NCBI GenBank assembly: GCA_018433085.1
Contig: JAHDRW010000019.1
Location: forward strand, 186,001 to 250,000
Direction of reading: 5' to 3'
DNA from: Deltaproteobacteria bacterium
Lineage (GTDB): Bacteria; Desulfobacterota; Desulfomonilia; UBA1062
DNA length: 64,000 nucleotides
Below, piece after piece: positions 8,982 to 16,734 of this stretch. A program made the position numbers and the translations under genes. How positions within the stretch are numbered: the stretch's first letter is position 1; each line of letters opens with the position of its first letter. The notes beneath the pieces are model-generated. The model had not been told where the DNA came from. It did no database searches and saw only the letters and a list, made by a program, of their open reading frames with translations.

Positions 8982-9176
8982 TGACGCGCTTCAAACCGGG
9001 TGCGGCGCCGGCGATGCATGGCGCCCCCTCTCCTGAATCGGTTCCCGGTGTCCCTCTCTATCGCGGATCAGGACAGGAATGAGCATCCCTTTCTTCCTCC
9101 ATGTGTGATATGCAGTAGGAATTACGCCTGCTTTTTTTCGGTGTATCGAAAGTTTCCGGAGAAGGGATGGTCACGG

Positions 9177-9830
9177 ATGAATGAAAAGAAAGCGGTTATC
9201 TTCGATCTCGACGGCACGCTGCTCGACACGCTCTCCGATATCGCGGATTCCATGAATGAGGTTCTTGCCCGCCATGGATTTCCCGTCCATGATTACGACG
9301 CGTACCGGGCAATGATCGGCGCGGGCCTGGACGTGCTTGCCAGACGTGCGGTTCCCGAAGACCGGCGTGACGACGGGACCGTCTCCTCTGTGGTGGCCGC
9401 CATGCGGAAGGAGTACGACCGGAGGTGGTCGTTTACCTCCCGCCCATATCCCGGCGTTCCGGAGATGCTCACCCTTCTCACCGAACGGGGCATCCCGTTC
9501 TCTGTCCTGTCCAACAAGCTCGACTCCTTTACCAAGCTGATGGTCAGGACCCTCCTGGGCGATTGGAGTTTCTTCGAGGTGAGGGGCCTGGTTCAGGGTC
9601 TGCCCAGAAAGCCCGACCCACACATCGCCCTGGAGATGGTCAACGCCTTGGGCCTTTCTTCTGATCAGGTGGTCTTCGTGGGTGACTCGGACCTCGACAT
9701 GGAAACCGCCGTAAGGGCAGGGATGACGCCGGTGGGTGTGCTCTGGGGGTATCAGACGCCGGAGAGGCTCATTTCTGCAGGGGCCTCCAGGCTGTTGAGC
9801 TCGCCCCGGGATCTCCTGAGCTGCCTATGA
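9177..9830 (+). CDS. gph: HAD-family phosphatase, phosphoglycolate phosphatase-like
   Basis: Cytoplasmic haloacid-dehalogenase hydrolase, probably acting on 2-phosphoglycolate or a similar small phosphate. The 217 residues carry all four HAD motifs: nucleophile FDLDGT (D10, D12), motif II around SVLSNK, motif III lysine in the RKPDP stretch, and motif IV VGDSDLDMETA. A helical C1 cap (about 16-90) fits Gph. ATG 9177 follows GAAGGGATGG. Its last six bases overlap the convergent diguanylate cyclase gene, so the two transcripts run into each other. Substrate is inferred only from family resemblance. Confidence 0.88.
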   Translation: MNEKKAVIFDLDGTLLDTLSDIADSMNEVLARHGFPVHDYDAYRAMIGAGLDVLARRAVPEDRRDDGTVSSVVAAMRKEYDRRWSFTSRPYPGVPEMLTLLTERGIPFSVLSNKLDSFTKLMVRTLLGDWSFFEVRGLVQGLPRKPDPHIALEMVNALGLSSDQVVFVGDSDLDMETAVRAGMTPVGVLWGYQTPERLISAGASRLLSSPRDLLSCL

Positions 9831-10955
9831 GATCCGGCGCGCGGTCGTCTTTCGATGACGAGGCTCCTCTACGGTGATCTTGTTCTTCCCGCTCGACTTG
9901 GCCCGGTAGAGCGCGACATCCGCCCGTGAGATAATGGCATCGATGGACTCCACGGGCAGGTATTTCGTCACCCCCATGGAGATGGTTATCCGGAAATCGT
10001 CGGGCAGTCCGGGAAAGTGCAGCGACGATGCCAGGGCCTTGATGCGCTCGGCGCAGGCGATCGCCTCGTCCATATCCGGGTATGCAAGGACGACTACGAA
10101 CTCCTCACCCCCGTAACGGGCCACATAGTCCTGCTCCCGGACATCGTTTTTTATCGCCTGTACAAGGGTTCTGAGCACCATGTCGCCGGCCAGGTGGCCA
10201 TAGGTGTCGTTGACACGCTTGAAGTCGTCCAGATCGAAGATGCACAGGGAGAACGAGGGTTCTCCCCGGTCAGCGAGCGACTTTTCGCGCTGGAGGATGT
10301 TCATCATCTGGCGGCGGTTGAACACGCCGGTGAGCTCGTCATGGATGGCGGACTGACGGATTCTCTCATTCGCCTGGCTGAGCTCGATATTGGCCTTTGC
10401 AAGCTTCTTCCTGATGTGGTTGATGTAGCTCCCGATGGCGGCAAACCACGAGAGGACGGCGGCAAGCACGATCCAGTAGAGGATCTCGGCCTGCAGGTTG
10501 ATTTTTTCCGGGTGATTTGCGAACAGCAGGACGATCACGTACCCGTATCCGGTGAGCGCATAGAGCGCGAGTATAAAGAATTGGCGGAGCTGAAGCCTGA
10601 AGACGCCGAAAACGAACACCACCAGGTACAGCAGGAGAACGAATCCCCTGACCTCGTCGGTATAATAGGCAACGACCATGGTCCAGAAGGTTGCCAGGAT
10701 CATCTGGAGCATGGTGAGGCTCGGGTCTTTGAACCGTTTGTTCAGGCCGGTCATGAAGACGAGGTAGAGGCAGAGATTCATCACGATGATGGTGGCGAAC
10801 ACGGATAGTGTCTCGCTCAGCGACATACGGAACCACCCCTGGTAATAGCAGTGGGAGGTGAGAATCATCCACATGGCATAGGATGCCAGTGCCATCAGGA
10901 AGCGGCGCACACGTAATGCCTGGTTATGGTCATTGTATGGAATTACATTAATCAT
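9825..10955 (-). CDS. Membrane-bound diguanylate cyclase (GGDEF)
   Basis: Makes cyclic di-GMP from two GTP. The 376-residue protein has an N-terminal region of about six hydrophobic segments (roughly 18-185, e.g. FILALYALTGYGYVIVLLF), a short coiled coil (KKLAKANIELSQANERI) and a GGDEF domain with the active-site sequence RYGGEEF at 280-286. The inhibitory I-site RxxD (REQD) lies five residues upstream of GGEEF, so product inhibition is likely. No recognised sensor domain was seen besides the membrane part. The 3' end overlaps the convergent phosphatase gene. Several PilZ-domain candidates for c-di-GMP binding occur in the window (35940, 62306). Confidence 0.93.
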   Translation of the reverse strand: MINVIPYNDHNQALRVRRFLMALASYAMWMILTSHCYYQGWFRMSLSETLSVFATIIVMNLCLYLVFMTGLNKRFKDPSLTMLQMILATFWTMVVAYYTDEVRGFVLLLYLVVFVFGVFRLQLRQFFILALYALTGYGYVIVLLFANHPEKINLQAEILYWIVLAAVLSWFAAIGSYINHIRKKLAKANIELSQANERIRQSAIHDELTGVFNRRQMMNILQREKSLADRGEPSFSLCIFDLDDFKRVNDTYGHLAGDMVLRTLVQAIKNDVREQDYVARYGGEEFVVVLAYPDMDEAIACAERIKALASSLHFPGLPDDFRITISMGVTKYLPVESIDAIISRADVALYRAKSSGKNKITVEEPRHRKTTARRIS

Positions 10956-11124
10956 GTATCATCGATGTCCGTTCGTTCATCCTTGGTAATTCCATATCGG
11001 TAGAATATCCAGAAATATGAAGCACCTGCTCGGAAAATAAACCGTAAAAAGGCGCCCCCGGAAGTGCAGATCGTCCTATCCGCCTGATGGGACGGCCGCG
11101 GACCGGACACCCCTGCAATGATTC

Positions 11125-11478
11125 CTATTCCTGAATATGTTCAAAGCCCTGCATCAGCACGTTCCTGATGTGCCTGTTGTTCAGGGAATAGTAAACCTTT
11201 TTGCCGGCCTTGCGGGATTTTACCAGGCGGGAACGGCTCAGGGTTCTGAGCTGGTGCGAGACGGCGGAATGTTTCATGTCGAGGATGGCCGCGATGTCGC
11301 CCACGCAGAGTTCCGATGCCCCCAAGGCGAAAAGAATCTTGATGCGGGTGGCGTCGCCGAAGAGTTTGAAAAATTCCGCAAGCTCAATCACCACCAGTTC
11401 GCTGGCGGGAAGAAGACCCCTGATCCTGTTGATCCTTTCCTCACGGGCCGAAGGATCCTGTGGATTTGGAGCGCCCAT
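11125..11478 (-). CDS. ArsR/SmtB-family metal-sensor-like repressor
   Basis: A 117-residue winged-helix repressor. The core FFKLFGDATRIKILFAL, then ELCVGDIAAILDMKHSAVSHQLRTL (recognition helix) and the wing KAGKKVYYSLN are typical. Two metal-site signatures are partly kept: ELCVGD is the alpha-3 box (ELCVCD) with the second Cys replaced by Gly, and the C-terminal helix has N-R-H-X10-H-x-x-E, matching the alpha-5 pattern D-x-H-X10-H-x-x-E of SmtB/CzrA with Asp changed to Asn. Zn/Co/Ni sensing is therefore plausible, but no efflux gene is adjacent. A clear promoter puts transcription start only a few bases before the ATG, and no Shine-Dalgarno site is seen, so the mRNA may be leaderless. Confidence 0.9.
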   Translation of the reverse strand: MGAPNPQDPSAREERINRIRGLLPASELVVIELAEFFKLFGDATRIKILFALGASELCVGDIAAILDMKHSAVSHQLRTLSRSRLVKSRKAGKKVYYSLNNRHIRNVLMQGFEHIQE

Positions 11479-11486
11479 GGAAAAAA

Positions 11487-11515
11487 ATGTTAGGCTTGAG
11501 GGATCATGTTGTCAA
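11487..11515 (-). promoter_or_regulatory. Sigma-70-type promoter of the ArsR gene
   Basis: On the minus strand, TTGACA (11515-11510), a 17-base spacer and TAACAT (11492-11487) form a near-consensus promoter. The expected start of transcription, about 11480, is within two or three bases of the ArsR initiation codon at 11478. Confidence 0.7.
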
Positions 11516-11527
11516 TAGCAGATAATA

Positions 11528-11542
11528 CTGTTTTATCAACAG
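11528..11542. promoter_or_regulatory. Putative ArsR operator (CTGTT-N5-AACAG)
   Basis: Perfect inverted repeat CTGTT / AACAG with a TTATC centre in the AT-rich divergent region between the ArsR gene and the DUF554 gene. It overlaps two imperfect direct repeats (CAGATAATA at 11518 and CAGATGATA at 11540). It lies 13 bases upstream of the -35 box. Its position suits autoregulation or control of the divergent gene; binding is inferred. Confidence 0.4.
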
Positions 11543-11668
11543 ATGATATTTCCCTCGACATGCACCTTCCCGTGAAATGATATGTCCTTGAGGGGGAATC
11601 TTAGCGATTGACCTTGATGGGTCTTCTTCTGTAGTAACGGTTGAACACGGCAAGAGAAGGGATGCGAA

Positions 11669-12343
11669 GTGACAGGAACGCTCGTGAATGCATCGGCGGT
11701 TGCGGCTGGGGCGATATTGGGCCTGCTGGCGGGTAGACACATTTCCGAGAGGATCAGGGGTACGCTCATGCACGCACTGGGCCTGGCGGTGATGGTGATC
11801 GGCCTGAAGATGGCCCTGTCGGTGGATGATCTCATACCCATAGTCGCCTGCCTTCTCCTGGGCGGCCTAGCCGGGGAGATACTCCGTATCGAAGACGGGG
11901 TCGCCTGGGTGGGCGTCCATCTCAAAGAGCGTTTCCGGTCCGAGTCGGCGACCTTCGTGCAGGGCTTCGTCTCCGCATCGGTCCTCTATCTCACCGGGGC
12001 CATGATGATCATAGGCTGCATCCAGGATGGAACCACCGGCGATGCCAGCACGCTCTATCTGAAGTCTCTCCTCGACGGTGTGGCATCGGTGGCACTGGCA
12101 TCCACCCTTGGCGTGGGAGTGGCCTTTTCCGCGCTCTCCGTCCTGGTGGTCCAGGGAGGGCTGACACTGGTGGCCTCGTATCTGTCCTTTCTCCAGGATC
12201 CCCAGGTGCTCGCCTCCATAACGGCCACCGGGGGCATGATCATTCTGGGTATCGGCATCAATCTCCTGGAGCTCACCCGGATCCGGGTGGGGAACTTCAT
12301 ACCGGCCCTGGTCTTTGCAGCCATATACCCGTTCCTCGTGTAG
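11669..12343 (+). CDS. DUF554 (YqgA/YdfK) membrane protein
   Basis: A 224-residue inner-membrane protein with about seven hydrophobic segments. It matches the DUF554 family by its opening (GTLVNASAVAAGAILGLLAG), the conserved acidic turn after the second/third helix (LLGGLAGEILRIEDG), the segment SATFVQGFVSASVLYLTGAM, and GMIILGIGINLLELTRIRVGNFIPAL at the end. The family is thought to be a transporter-like protein but no substrate is established. GTG at 11669 is the start, preceded by AGAAGGGATGCGAA. A weak promoter (TTGACC at 11608, TAGTAA at 11632) is possible. It lies divergent from the ArsR gene; whether it is the regulator's target is open. Confidence 0.85.
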   Translation: MTGTLVNASAVAAGAILGLLAGRHISERIRGTLMHALGLAVMVIGLKMALSVDDLIPIVACLLLGGLAGEILRIEDGVAWVGVHLKERFRSESATFVQGFVSASVLYLTGAMMIIGCIQDGTTGDASTLYLKSLLDGVASVALASTLGVGVAFSALSVLVVQGGLTLVASYLSFLQDPQVLASITATGGMIILGIGINLLELTRIRVGNFIPALVFAAIYPFLV

Positions 12344-12388
12344 CGGAAATATCAGAAACAGCATTGCAAAGAAGTTCGTATCTGTATT

Positions 12389-12982
12389 ATGAAAAAAGGC
12401 ATTGTTATGTTCAGGAAAATGCACATGAACAAATATTTGCTCCAGGCCGAGGATTGTGCGGTCATGGTAATCGACATCCAGGAAAAGCTGTTCGCCGTCA
12501 TGGACGAACGGTTCAGATCGATGTTGATCAGGAACAGCCGTATCCTTGTAGAGACGGCACAGACGCTGGACATGCCTATCTTGGTCACCGAACAGTACAC
12601 AAAGGGCATGGGCGGGACGATCCCGGAGATCGGAGAGCATGTCCGTGATCTTCCCCGCTATGAGAAGATCTATTTCAGCTGCTACCGCGACCCCGCGATC
12701 AGGGAGCGGACAGATGCCCTGGCACGGAAAACCATGATCGTCGCGGGCATCGAGACGCATGTATGCGTGTTCCAGACCGTGATCGACCTTCTCATGGCCG
12801 GGTATCGGGTCGTGGTTGCAGGCGATGCAGTGTCCTCGCGGCGCGAGTTGGACCGTGAGGAGGCCATTGAAGAGATGCGAAGCGCCGGCGCCCTGATTTA
12901 CTCAAGCGAGATGATCGCCTTCATGCTTCTGGAGAAGGCAGGAACCCCGCAATTCAAAAGGCTTGCCCCGTTTTTCAAGTAA
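12389..12982 (+). CDS. Isochorismatase-family cysteine hydrolase
   Basis: Cytoplasmic hydrolase of the isochorismatase/nicotinamidase/YcaC superfamily. The catalytic triad can be read: Asp29 in VMVIDIQEKLF, Lys72 in EQYTKGMG, and Cys126 in GIETHVCVFQ, with the usual VVAGDAVSSR after it. At 197 residues it is the size of YcaC-like proteins; the substrate is unknown. The start is uncertain: the ATG at 12389 has no clear ribosome-binding site, while the in-frame ATG at 12425 has AGGA about eight bases upstream and begins just before the family homology. It follows DUF554 by 45 bases and is probably cotranscribed. Confidence 0.85.
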   Translation: MKKGIVMFRKMHMNKYLLQAEDCAVMVIDIQEKLFAVMDERFRSMLIRNSRILVETAQTLDMPILVTEQYTKGMGGTIPEIGEHVRDLPRYEKIYFSCYRDPAIRERTDALARKTMIVAGIETHVCVFQTVIDLLMAGYRVVVAGDAVSSRRELDREEAIEEMRSAGALIYSSEMIAFMLLEKAGTPQFKRLAPFFK

Positions 12983-13163
12983 AAGGGCCAGCATACGAAC
13001 AATATTTCGCTTCTTGGAATATTCAGGCCTTGAAACCGCCGACCTTGTGTGATAAAGGGCTCACCAAAACACACGTCCATATACAGAACAGGGCTTTCAG
13101 GTGTCCTTTATCTTCAAAAAGGATTGGTCCTGTCGGACGGAGGAAAAACCAGGAGGACAGTCA

Positions 13164-14129
13164 ATGGCAGTAGTAACCATGAAACAGCTCTTAGAGGCAG
13201 GGGTGCATTTCGGGCATCAGACCCCGAGGTGGAACCCAAAAATGAAACCCTACATCTTCGGATCCCGCAACGGCATCCATATCATCGACCTTCAGAAGAC
13301 CGAGAAGCTTTTCGAAAAGGCATGCGACTTCATCCGCGAGGTCACGGAGAACGGAGGTAAGGTGCTCTTCGTGGGCACGAAAAAGCAGGCCCAGGACGCC
13401 ATCGAGGAAGAGGCCACCCGCGGTGGGGCGTTCTATGTGAACTACCGGTGGCTCGGAGGGACGCTCACCAACTTCCAGACCATCCGCAAGAGCATCGAAA
13501 AGCTCAAGTGGCTCGAAAACATTATCGACAACGGCACGATCGAGGACTATCCCAAGAAAGAACAGATCAGCATGAAGCGTCACAAGATCAAGCTGGAGCG
13601 ATCTCTCCACGGAATCAAGAACATGGAGGCATTGCCGAACATCATCTACATCGTGGACCCCTCGCGTGAGTATATCGCGGTGAGAGAGGCCAAGACGCTG
13701 GGTATTCCCATCGTGGCCATCGTGGATACCAACTGCGATCCGACCCTGATCGACTATGTAATCCCGGGCAACGACGATGCCATCAGGGCCATCCGCCTTT
13801 TCAGCTCCAAGATCGCCGACGCCGTGGGCGAAGGAACCTCCCAATATATCGACAGGCTCCAGAAAGAGGAAAAGGAAGCGGCCGTTCCTGAAGGCGCTGC
13901 CGCCGGAGAAGAGACGGCCCCGAGGGAGACCATGGGCAAGGGGCTCGAGGGCGAGATAGAGATCATCGTCAAGGAAGGCAAAGCCAAGAAAAAGGAGCCG
14001 GAGCCGAAACAGGAAACGAAACCGGAGCCGAAACAGGAAACAAAGCCGGAGCCGAAACCGGAAACGAAGCCGGAAACAGCAGGCGACAGCGGCAGTAAAG
14101 CCGACGACACGGAAAAGGTCGCTGAATAA
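13164..14129 (+). CDS. rpsB: Ribosomal protein S2 with long C-terminal extension
   Basis: Small-subunit ribosomal protein S2. The core (residues 1 to about 230) is standard: [52 protein letters not shown] and the [14 protein letters not shown] end. A further 90 or so residues form an acidic, Pro/Lys/Glu-rich tail with tandem KPEPKQET units, encoded by a 24-base DNA repeat, and ending in [12 protein letters not shown]. Usual S2 is about 240-260 residues, so the 321-residue product is long. ATG 13164 is chosen because AGGAGGACAGTCA precedes it. First gene of the rpsB-tsf-pyrH-frr operon. Confidence 0.97.
   Translation: MAVVTMKQLLEAGVHFGHQTPRWNPKMKPYIFGSRNGIHIIDLQKTEKLFEKACDFIREVTENGGKVLFVGTKKQAQDAIEEEATRGGAFYVNYRWLGGTLTNFQTIRKSIEKLKWLENIIDNGTIEDYPKKEQISMKRHKIKLERSLHGIKNMEALPNIIYIVDPSREYIAVREAKTLGIPIVAIVDTNCDPTLIDYVIPGNDDAIRAIRLFSSKIADAVGEGTSQYIDRLQKEEKEAAVPEGAAAGEETAPRETMGKGLEGEIEIIVKEGKAKKKEPEPKQETKPEPKQETKPEPKPETKPETAGDSGSKADDTEKVAE
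14001..14072 (+). repeat. Three tandem 24-base units inside rpsB
   Basis: Three consecutive near-identical 24-base units starting GAGCCGAAAC (14001, 14025, 14049), encoding the EPKQETKP octapeptide in the S2 tail; a partial fourth follows. Units differ at few positions, so the array may vary in copy number between strains. Confidence 0.9.
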
Positions 14130-14149
14130 CCAAGGGAGGCGAGAGTAAG

Positions 14150-14749
14150 GTGCAGATCACATCGGAAGAGGTAAAAAAGCTCAGAGACAAGACCGGCGTG
14201 GGAATGATGGACTGTAAGAAGGCCCTCGAAGCATGCGGCGGGGACTTCGACAAGGCTGTTGAATATCTGAGGAAAAAGGGGATCGAGGTTGCAAACAAGC
14301 GTTCGGGGAGACAGGCCTCTCAGGGAATGGTTTCTTCCTATATCCACCTGGGCGGCAAGGTGGGCGTTCTGGTCGAGGTAAACTGCGAGAGCGATTTCGT
14401 CGCCAAGTCGGAACATTTCACTACATTCGTCAAGGACGTCTCCATGCACATCGCCGCATCGAGCCCCGACTGGGTGAGCAGGGAAGAAGTCCCCCAGGAC
14501 GTGCTCGACAAGGAGAAGGAGATCCTCAAGGAACAGGCGCTCAAATCGGGCAAGCCCGAGAAGGTGATCGAGAAGATCATCGAGGGAAGGATCACCAAAT
14601 ATTACGCCGAGCACTGCCTGCTCGACCAGCCCTTTGTGAAGGATACGGACAAGACAGTCAAGCAGCTTCTGGACGAGCTGATGGCCAAGACCGGAGAGAA
14701 GTGCCTGGTGAGGCGTTTCACCCGGTACCAGCTGGGAGAAGAGATCTAA
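14150..14749 (+). CDS. tsf: Elongation factor Ts, short form
   Basis: Guanine-nucleotide exchange factor for EF-Tu. The 199-residue protein has the N-terminal UBA-like domain with KKLRDKTGVGMMDCKKALEA, then the core exchange domain (LGGKVGVLVEVNCESDFVAKSE, which contains the EF-Tu-contacting region) and a short C-terminal module (DQPFVKDTDKTVKQLLDEL). It is far shorter than the 283-residue E. coli protein and close to the roughly 196-residue Thermus form, lacking the second core subdomain. The GTG start at 14150 follows GGAGGCGAGAGTAAG. Second gene of the operon, 20 bases after rpsB. Confidence 0.96.
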   Translation: MQITSEEVKKLRDKTGVGMMDCKKALEACGGDFDKAVEYLRKKGIEVANKRSGRQASQGMVSSYIHLGGKVGVLVEVNCESDFVAKSEHFTTFVKDVSMHIAASSPDWVSREEVPQDVLDKEKEILKEQALKSGKPEKVIEKIIEGRITKYYAEHCLLDQPFVKDTDKTVKQLLDELMAKTGEKCLVRRFTRYQLGEEI

Positions 14750-14752
14750 ACG

Positions 14753-15478
14753 GTGTCTGTTCTCTACGGGCGTATTCTCCTCAAGCTCAGTGGCGAGGCC
14801 CTTGCCGGGGACAGGGGATACGGATTCGATCCGGCAACCCTCGATGCCGTAGCACAGGCTGTCGTGAAAGCCGCCCGGACGGGCGTCCAGATCGGGATCG
14901 TGATCGGCGGGGGCAACATCTTCCGCGGACAGGATTCATCCGTTGCCTCCGACCGGGTGAGCGCGGACCAGATGGGCATGCTCGCCACGCTCATCAACGC
15001 GCTCGCCATCAGAGATACTCTGAAGCGCCAGGGAGCCGAGTGCATTGTCCTCGGCTCCTTTGCCGTGCCCACGGTCGTGGATGCGTTCAGCGCGGAAAAG
15101 GCGCGGGAGCATCTCGAACAGGGGAGGGTGGTGGTCTTTGGCGGGGGCACTGGGTGTCCCTATTTCACCACGGACACCGCGGCGGCGCTCAGAGCCCTGG
15201 AGATCGGGGCCGACGCGCTCGTGAAGGCCACAAAGGTCAACGGCATATACGACAAGGATCCGGTCCTGCATCCCGATGCCGTTTTCTATCCTGAAATCGA
15301 TTACGATCAGGTGCTGAGAATGCGGCTGAAGGTCATGGACCTGACCGCTACGAGCCTTTGTCGTGACAATGGTCTCGTTGTCCGCATTATCAATATCAAA
15401 ACCCCGGGAAACCTCGAAAGGATGCTTGCGGGAGAGAAAGTCGGCTCGGTCGTGACTGCAAGGAGGGACAGGGTATGA
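14753..15478 (+). CDS. pyrH: UMP kinase
   Basis: Bacterial UMP kinase of the amino-acid kinase fold, converting UMP to UDP in the cytoplasm and usually controlled by GTP and UTP. The 241-residue sequence has the family motifs: RILLKLSGEAL at the start, IVIGGGNIFRG, the DQMGMLATLINALAI helix, VFGGGTGCPYFTTDTAAALRA, and KVNGIYDKDP. The start is GTG, three bases after the tsf stop, and the stop codon overlaps the frr start (ATGA), consistent with translational coupling. Confidence 0.97.
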   Translation: MSVLYGRILLKLSGEALAGDRGYGFDPATLDAVAQAVVKAARTGVQIGIVIGGGNIFRGQDSSVASDRVSADQMGMLATLINALAIRDTLKRQGAECIVLGSFAVPTVVDAFSAEKAREHLEQGRVVVFGGGTGCPYFTTDTAAALRALEIGADALVKATKVNGIYDKDPVLHPDAVFYPEIDYDQVLRMRLKVMDLTATSLCRDNGLVVRIINIKTPGNLERMLAGEKVGSVVTARRDRV

Positions 15479-16032
15479 TGAACGAAGTGCTCAATGAAGT
15501 GAGACAGGACATGGAAAAGACGGTGGCGGCCATGAAGCAGTCGTTGCAGAAGGTGCGGACGGGCAGGGCATCCATCGGAATCCTGGACGGAGTCATGGTG
15601 GACTACTACGGGACCCCTACTCCCATGAAGCAGCTGGCCACCCTCGCCGTTCCGGAGCCTAGGCTCATCACTATCCAGCCGTGGGACAAGGGTGCCATCT
15701 CCAGCATCGAGAAGGCCATCTTCAAGTCGGAGCTCGGACTGACCCCGGCCAATGACGGAAAGATCATCCGCGTGCCGATCCCCCCCCTGAACGAGGAGCG
15801 GCGCAGAGACCTGGTGAAGATGGTGAGAAAGACGGCCGAGGAGTACCGGGTGGAGATCCGCAACCATCGCCGGGACGCCAATGCAATGCTCAAGGATCTG
15901 GAAAAGGACAAGGAGATCAGCCAGGACGAGCTGAAAACCTCGCAGGACAAGGTTCAGGAACTCACCAACGACTATATCAAGCAGGTGGACGTCCTGCTTG
16001 CCGATAAAGAAAAAGAAATCATGGAAGTATGA
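15475..16032 (+). CDS. frr: Ribosome recycling factor
   Basis: Splits post-termination ribosomes together with EF-G. The 185-residue length and motifs are typical: LRKVRTGRAS-like QKVRTGRASIGILDG, YYGTPTPMKQLATLAVPEPR, IQPWDK, the hinge (NDGKIIRVPIPPLNEERR) and the charged C-terminal helix bundle ending VDVLLADKEKEIMEV. Two successive ATGs (15475 and 15478) could start translation. It closes the conserved rpsB-tsf-pyrH-frr operon. Confidence 0.97.
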   Translation: MMNEVLNEVRQDMEKTVAAMKQSLQKVRTGRASIGILDGVMVDYYGTPTPMKQLATLAVPEPRLITIQPWDKGAISSIEKAIFKSELGLTPANDGKIIRVPIPPLNEERRRDLVKMVRKTAEEYRVEIRNHRRDANAMLKDLEKDKEISQDELKTSQDKVQELTNDYIKQVDVLLADKEKEIMEV

Positions 16033-16144
16033 GGCAGTTGACGTTTTTTCGCCACAAAGAGTTCGGCCCGGGGAACAGCCGAAGCAGTACCCCGTGGAGA
16101 AGCGAAGAAAGGGGCTGTTCCGGCAGCATCAAGGAGGAGCATCG

Positions 16145-16660
16145 ATGAATTCCAGTGAAAACAGCAATGGTTCGTCCCGGTTCATGATGTATTTCAAGCC
16201 GAATAATCTCAACGAGCTCAGGGTCATCTCCCGCATGCTCAATATCGCCATGGTCGATTTCGTGGGCGCGGCGCTGGATGCATACATTTTCAAAAAGGAG
16301 TATGAGTACGGTGGAGACATCCCCCTGCGGCAGAAAAAGCGTTATGTCGGGCCGCGGGCGGACACCTCGGAGAAACGGATACGGTATGTCATGAGGCTGG
16401 GCAAGGACACGGTTGAAAAGATCCGGGACATCGCATCCCTCGACAACCGGAGGTTCACCCATGTCTGTGACGATGCCCTGGCCAATTTCATCGAGTTTAC
16501 CAAGCAGGAAAAGAACTTCAAGAACGTGTGGATTTCCCGGTCGGACGTGGAGGCGGTGCGTGGCAGGAAGAGCGTAAAGTCGTCCGTCGAGATAGACAGC
16601 CTTCTCAGGCAGTACAAGAACGCCGAGAAGGCCGCAAAGGTCGGGCAGTCATTGAAGTAG
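16145..16660 (+). CDS. Tandem ribbon-helix-helix-like protein, 171 residues
   Basis: Not a named family that I recognise. The sequence contains two repeats that each look like a ribbon-helix-helix unit (strand, helix, turn, helix): one at about residues 12-45 (RFMMYFKPNNLNELRVISRM then AMVDFVGAALDAYIF) and one at about 80-115 (IRYVMRLGKDTVEKIRDIAS then RFTHVCDDALANFIEF). A single chain with two such units could act as a pseudo-dimeric DNA-binding protein. A basic linker (RQKKRYVGPRADTSEKR) joins them, and a charged tail follows. ATG 16145 has an AAGGAGGAGC ribosome-binding site. It is 112 bases after frr and just ahead of a membrane HEAT protein. The fold is my inference from the pattern. Confidence 0.6.
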   Translation: MNSSENSNGSSRFMMYFKPNNLNELRVISRMLNIAMVDFVGAALDAYIFKKEYEYGGDIPLRQKKRYVGPRADTSEKRIRYVMRLGKDTVEKIRDIASLDNRRFTHVCDDALANFIEFTKQEKNFKNVWISRSDVEAVRGRKSVKSSVEIDSLLRQYKNAEKAAKVGQSLK

Positions 16661-16734
16661 AATTGTACAATGCTTCTGGGCAGTTGAGAGACAGCGAACC
16701 GCCATCGCCGGATTCGGGCAACGCCCCTGGAAGG

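Noticed and set aside
8995-9030. GGCGCC-containing inverted repeat as terminator of the acyl-CoA synthetase gene
   Set aside because: Only six bp, no T-run, and GC-rich DNA produces such hexamers by chance.
14001-14072. Direct repeats that could suggest a CRISPR array
   Set aside because: Units are contiguous without spacers and lie in frame inside rpsB; they code for the S2 tail.
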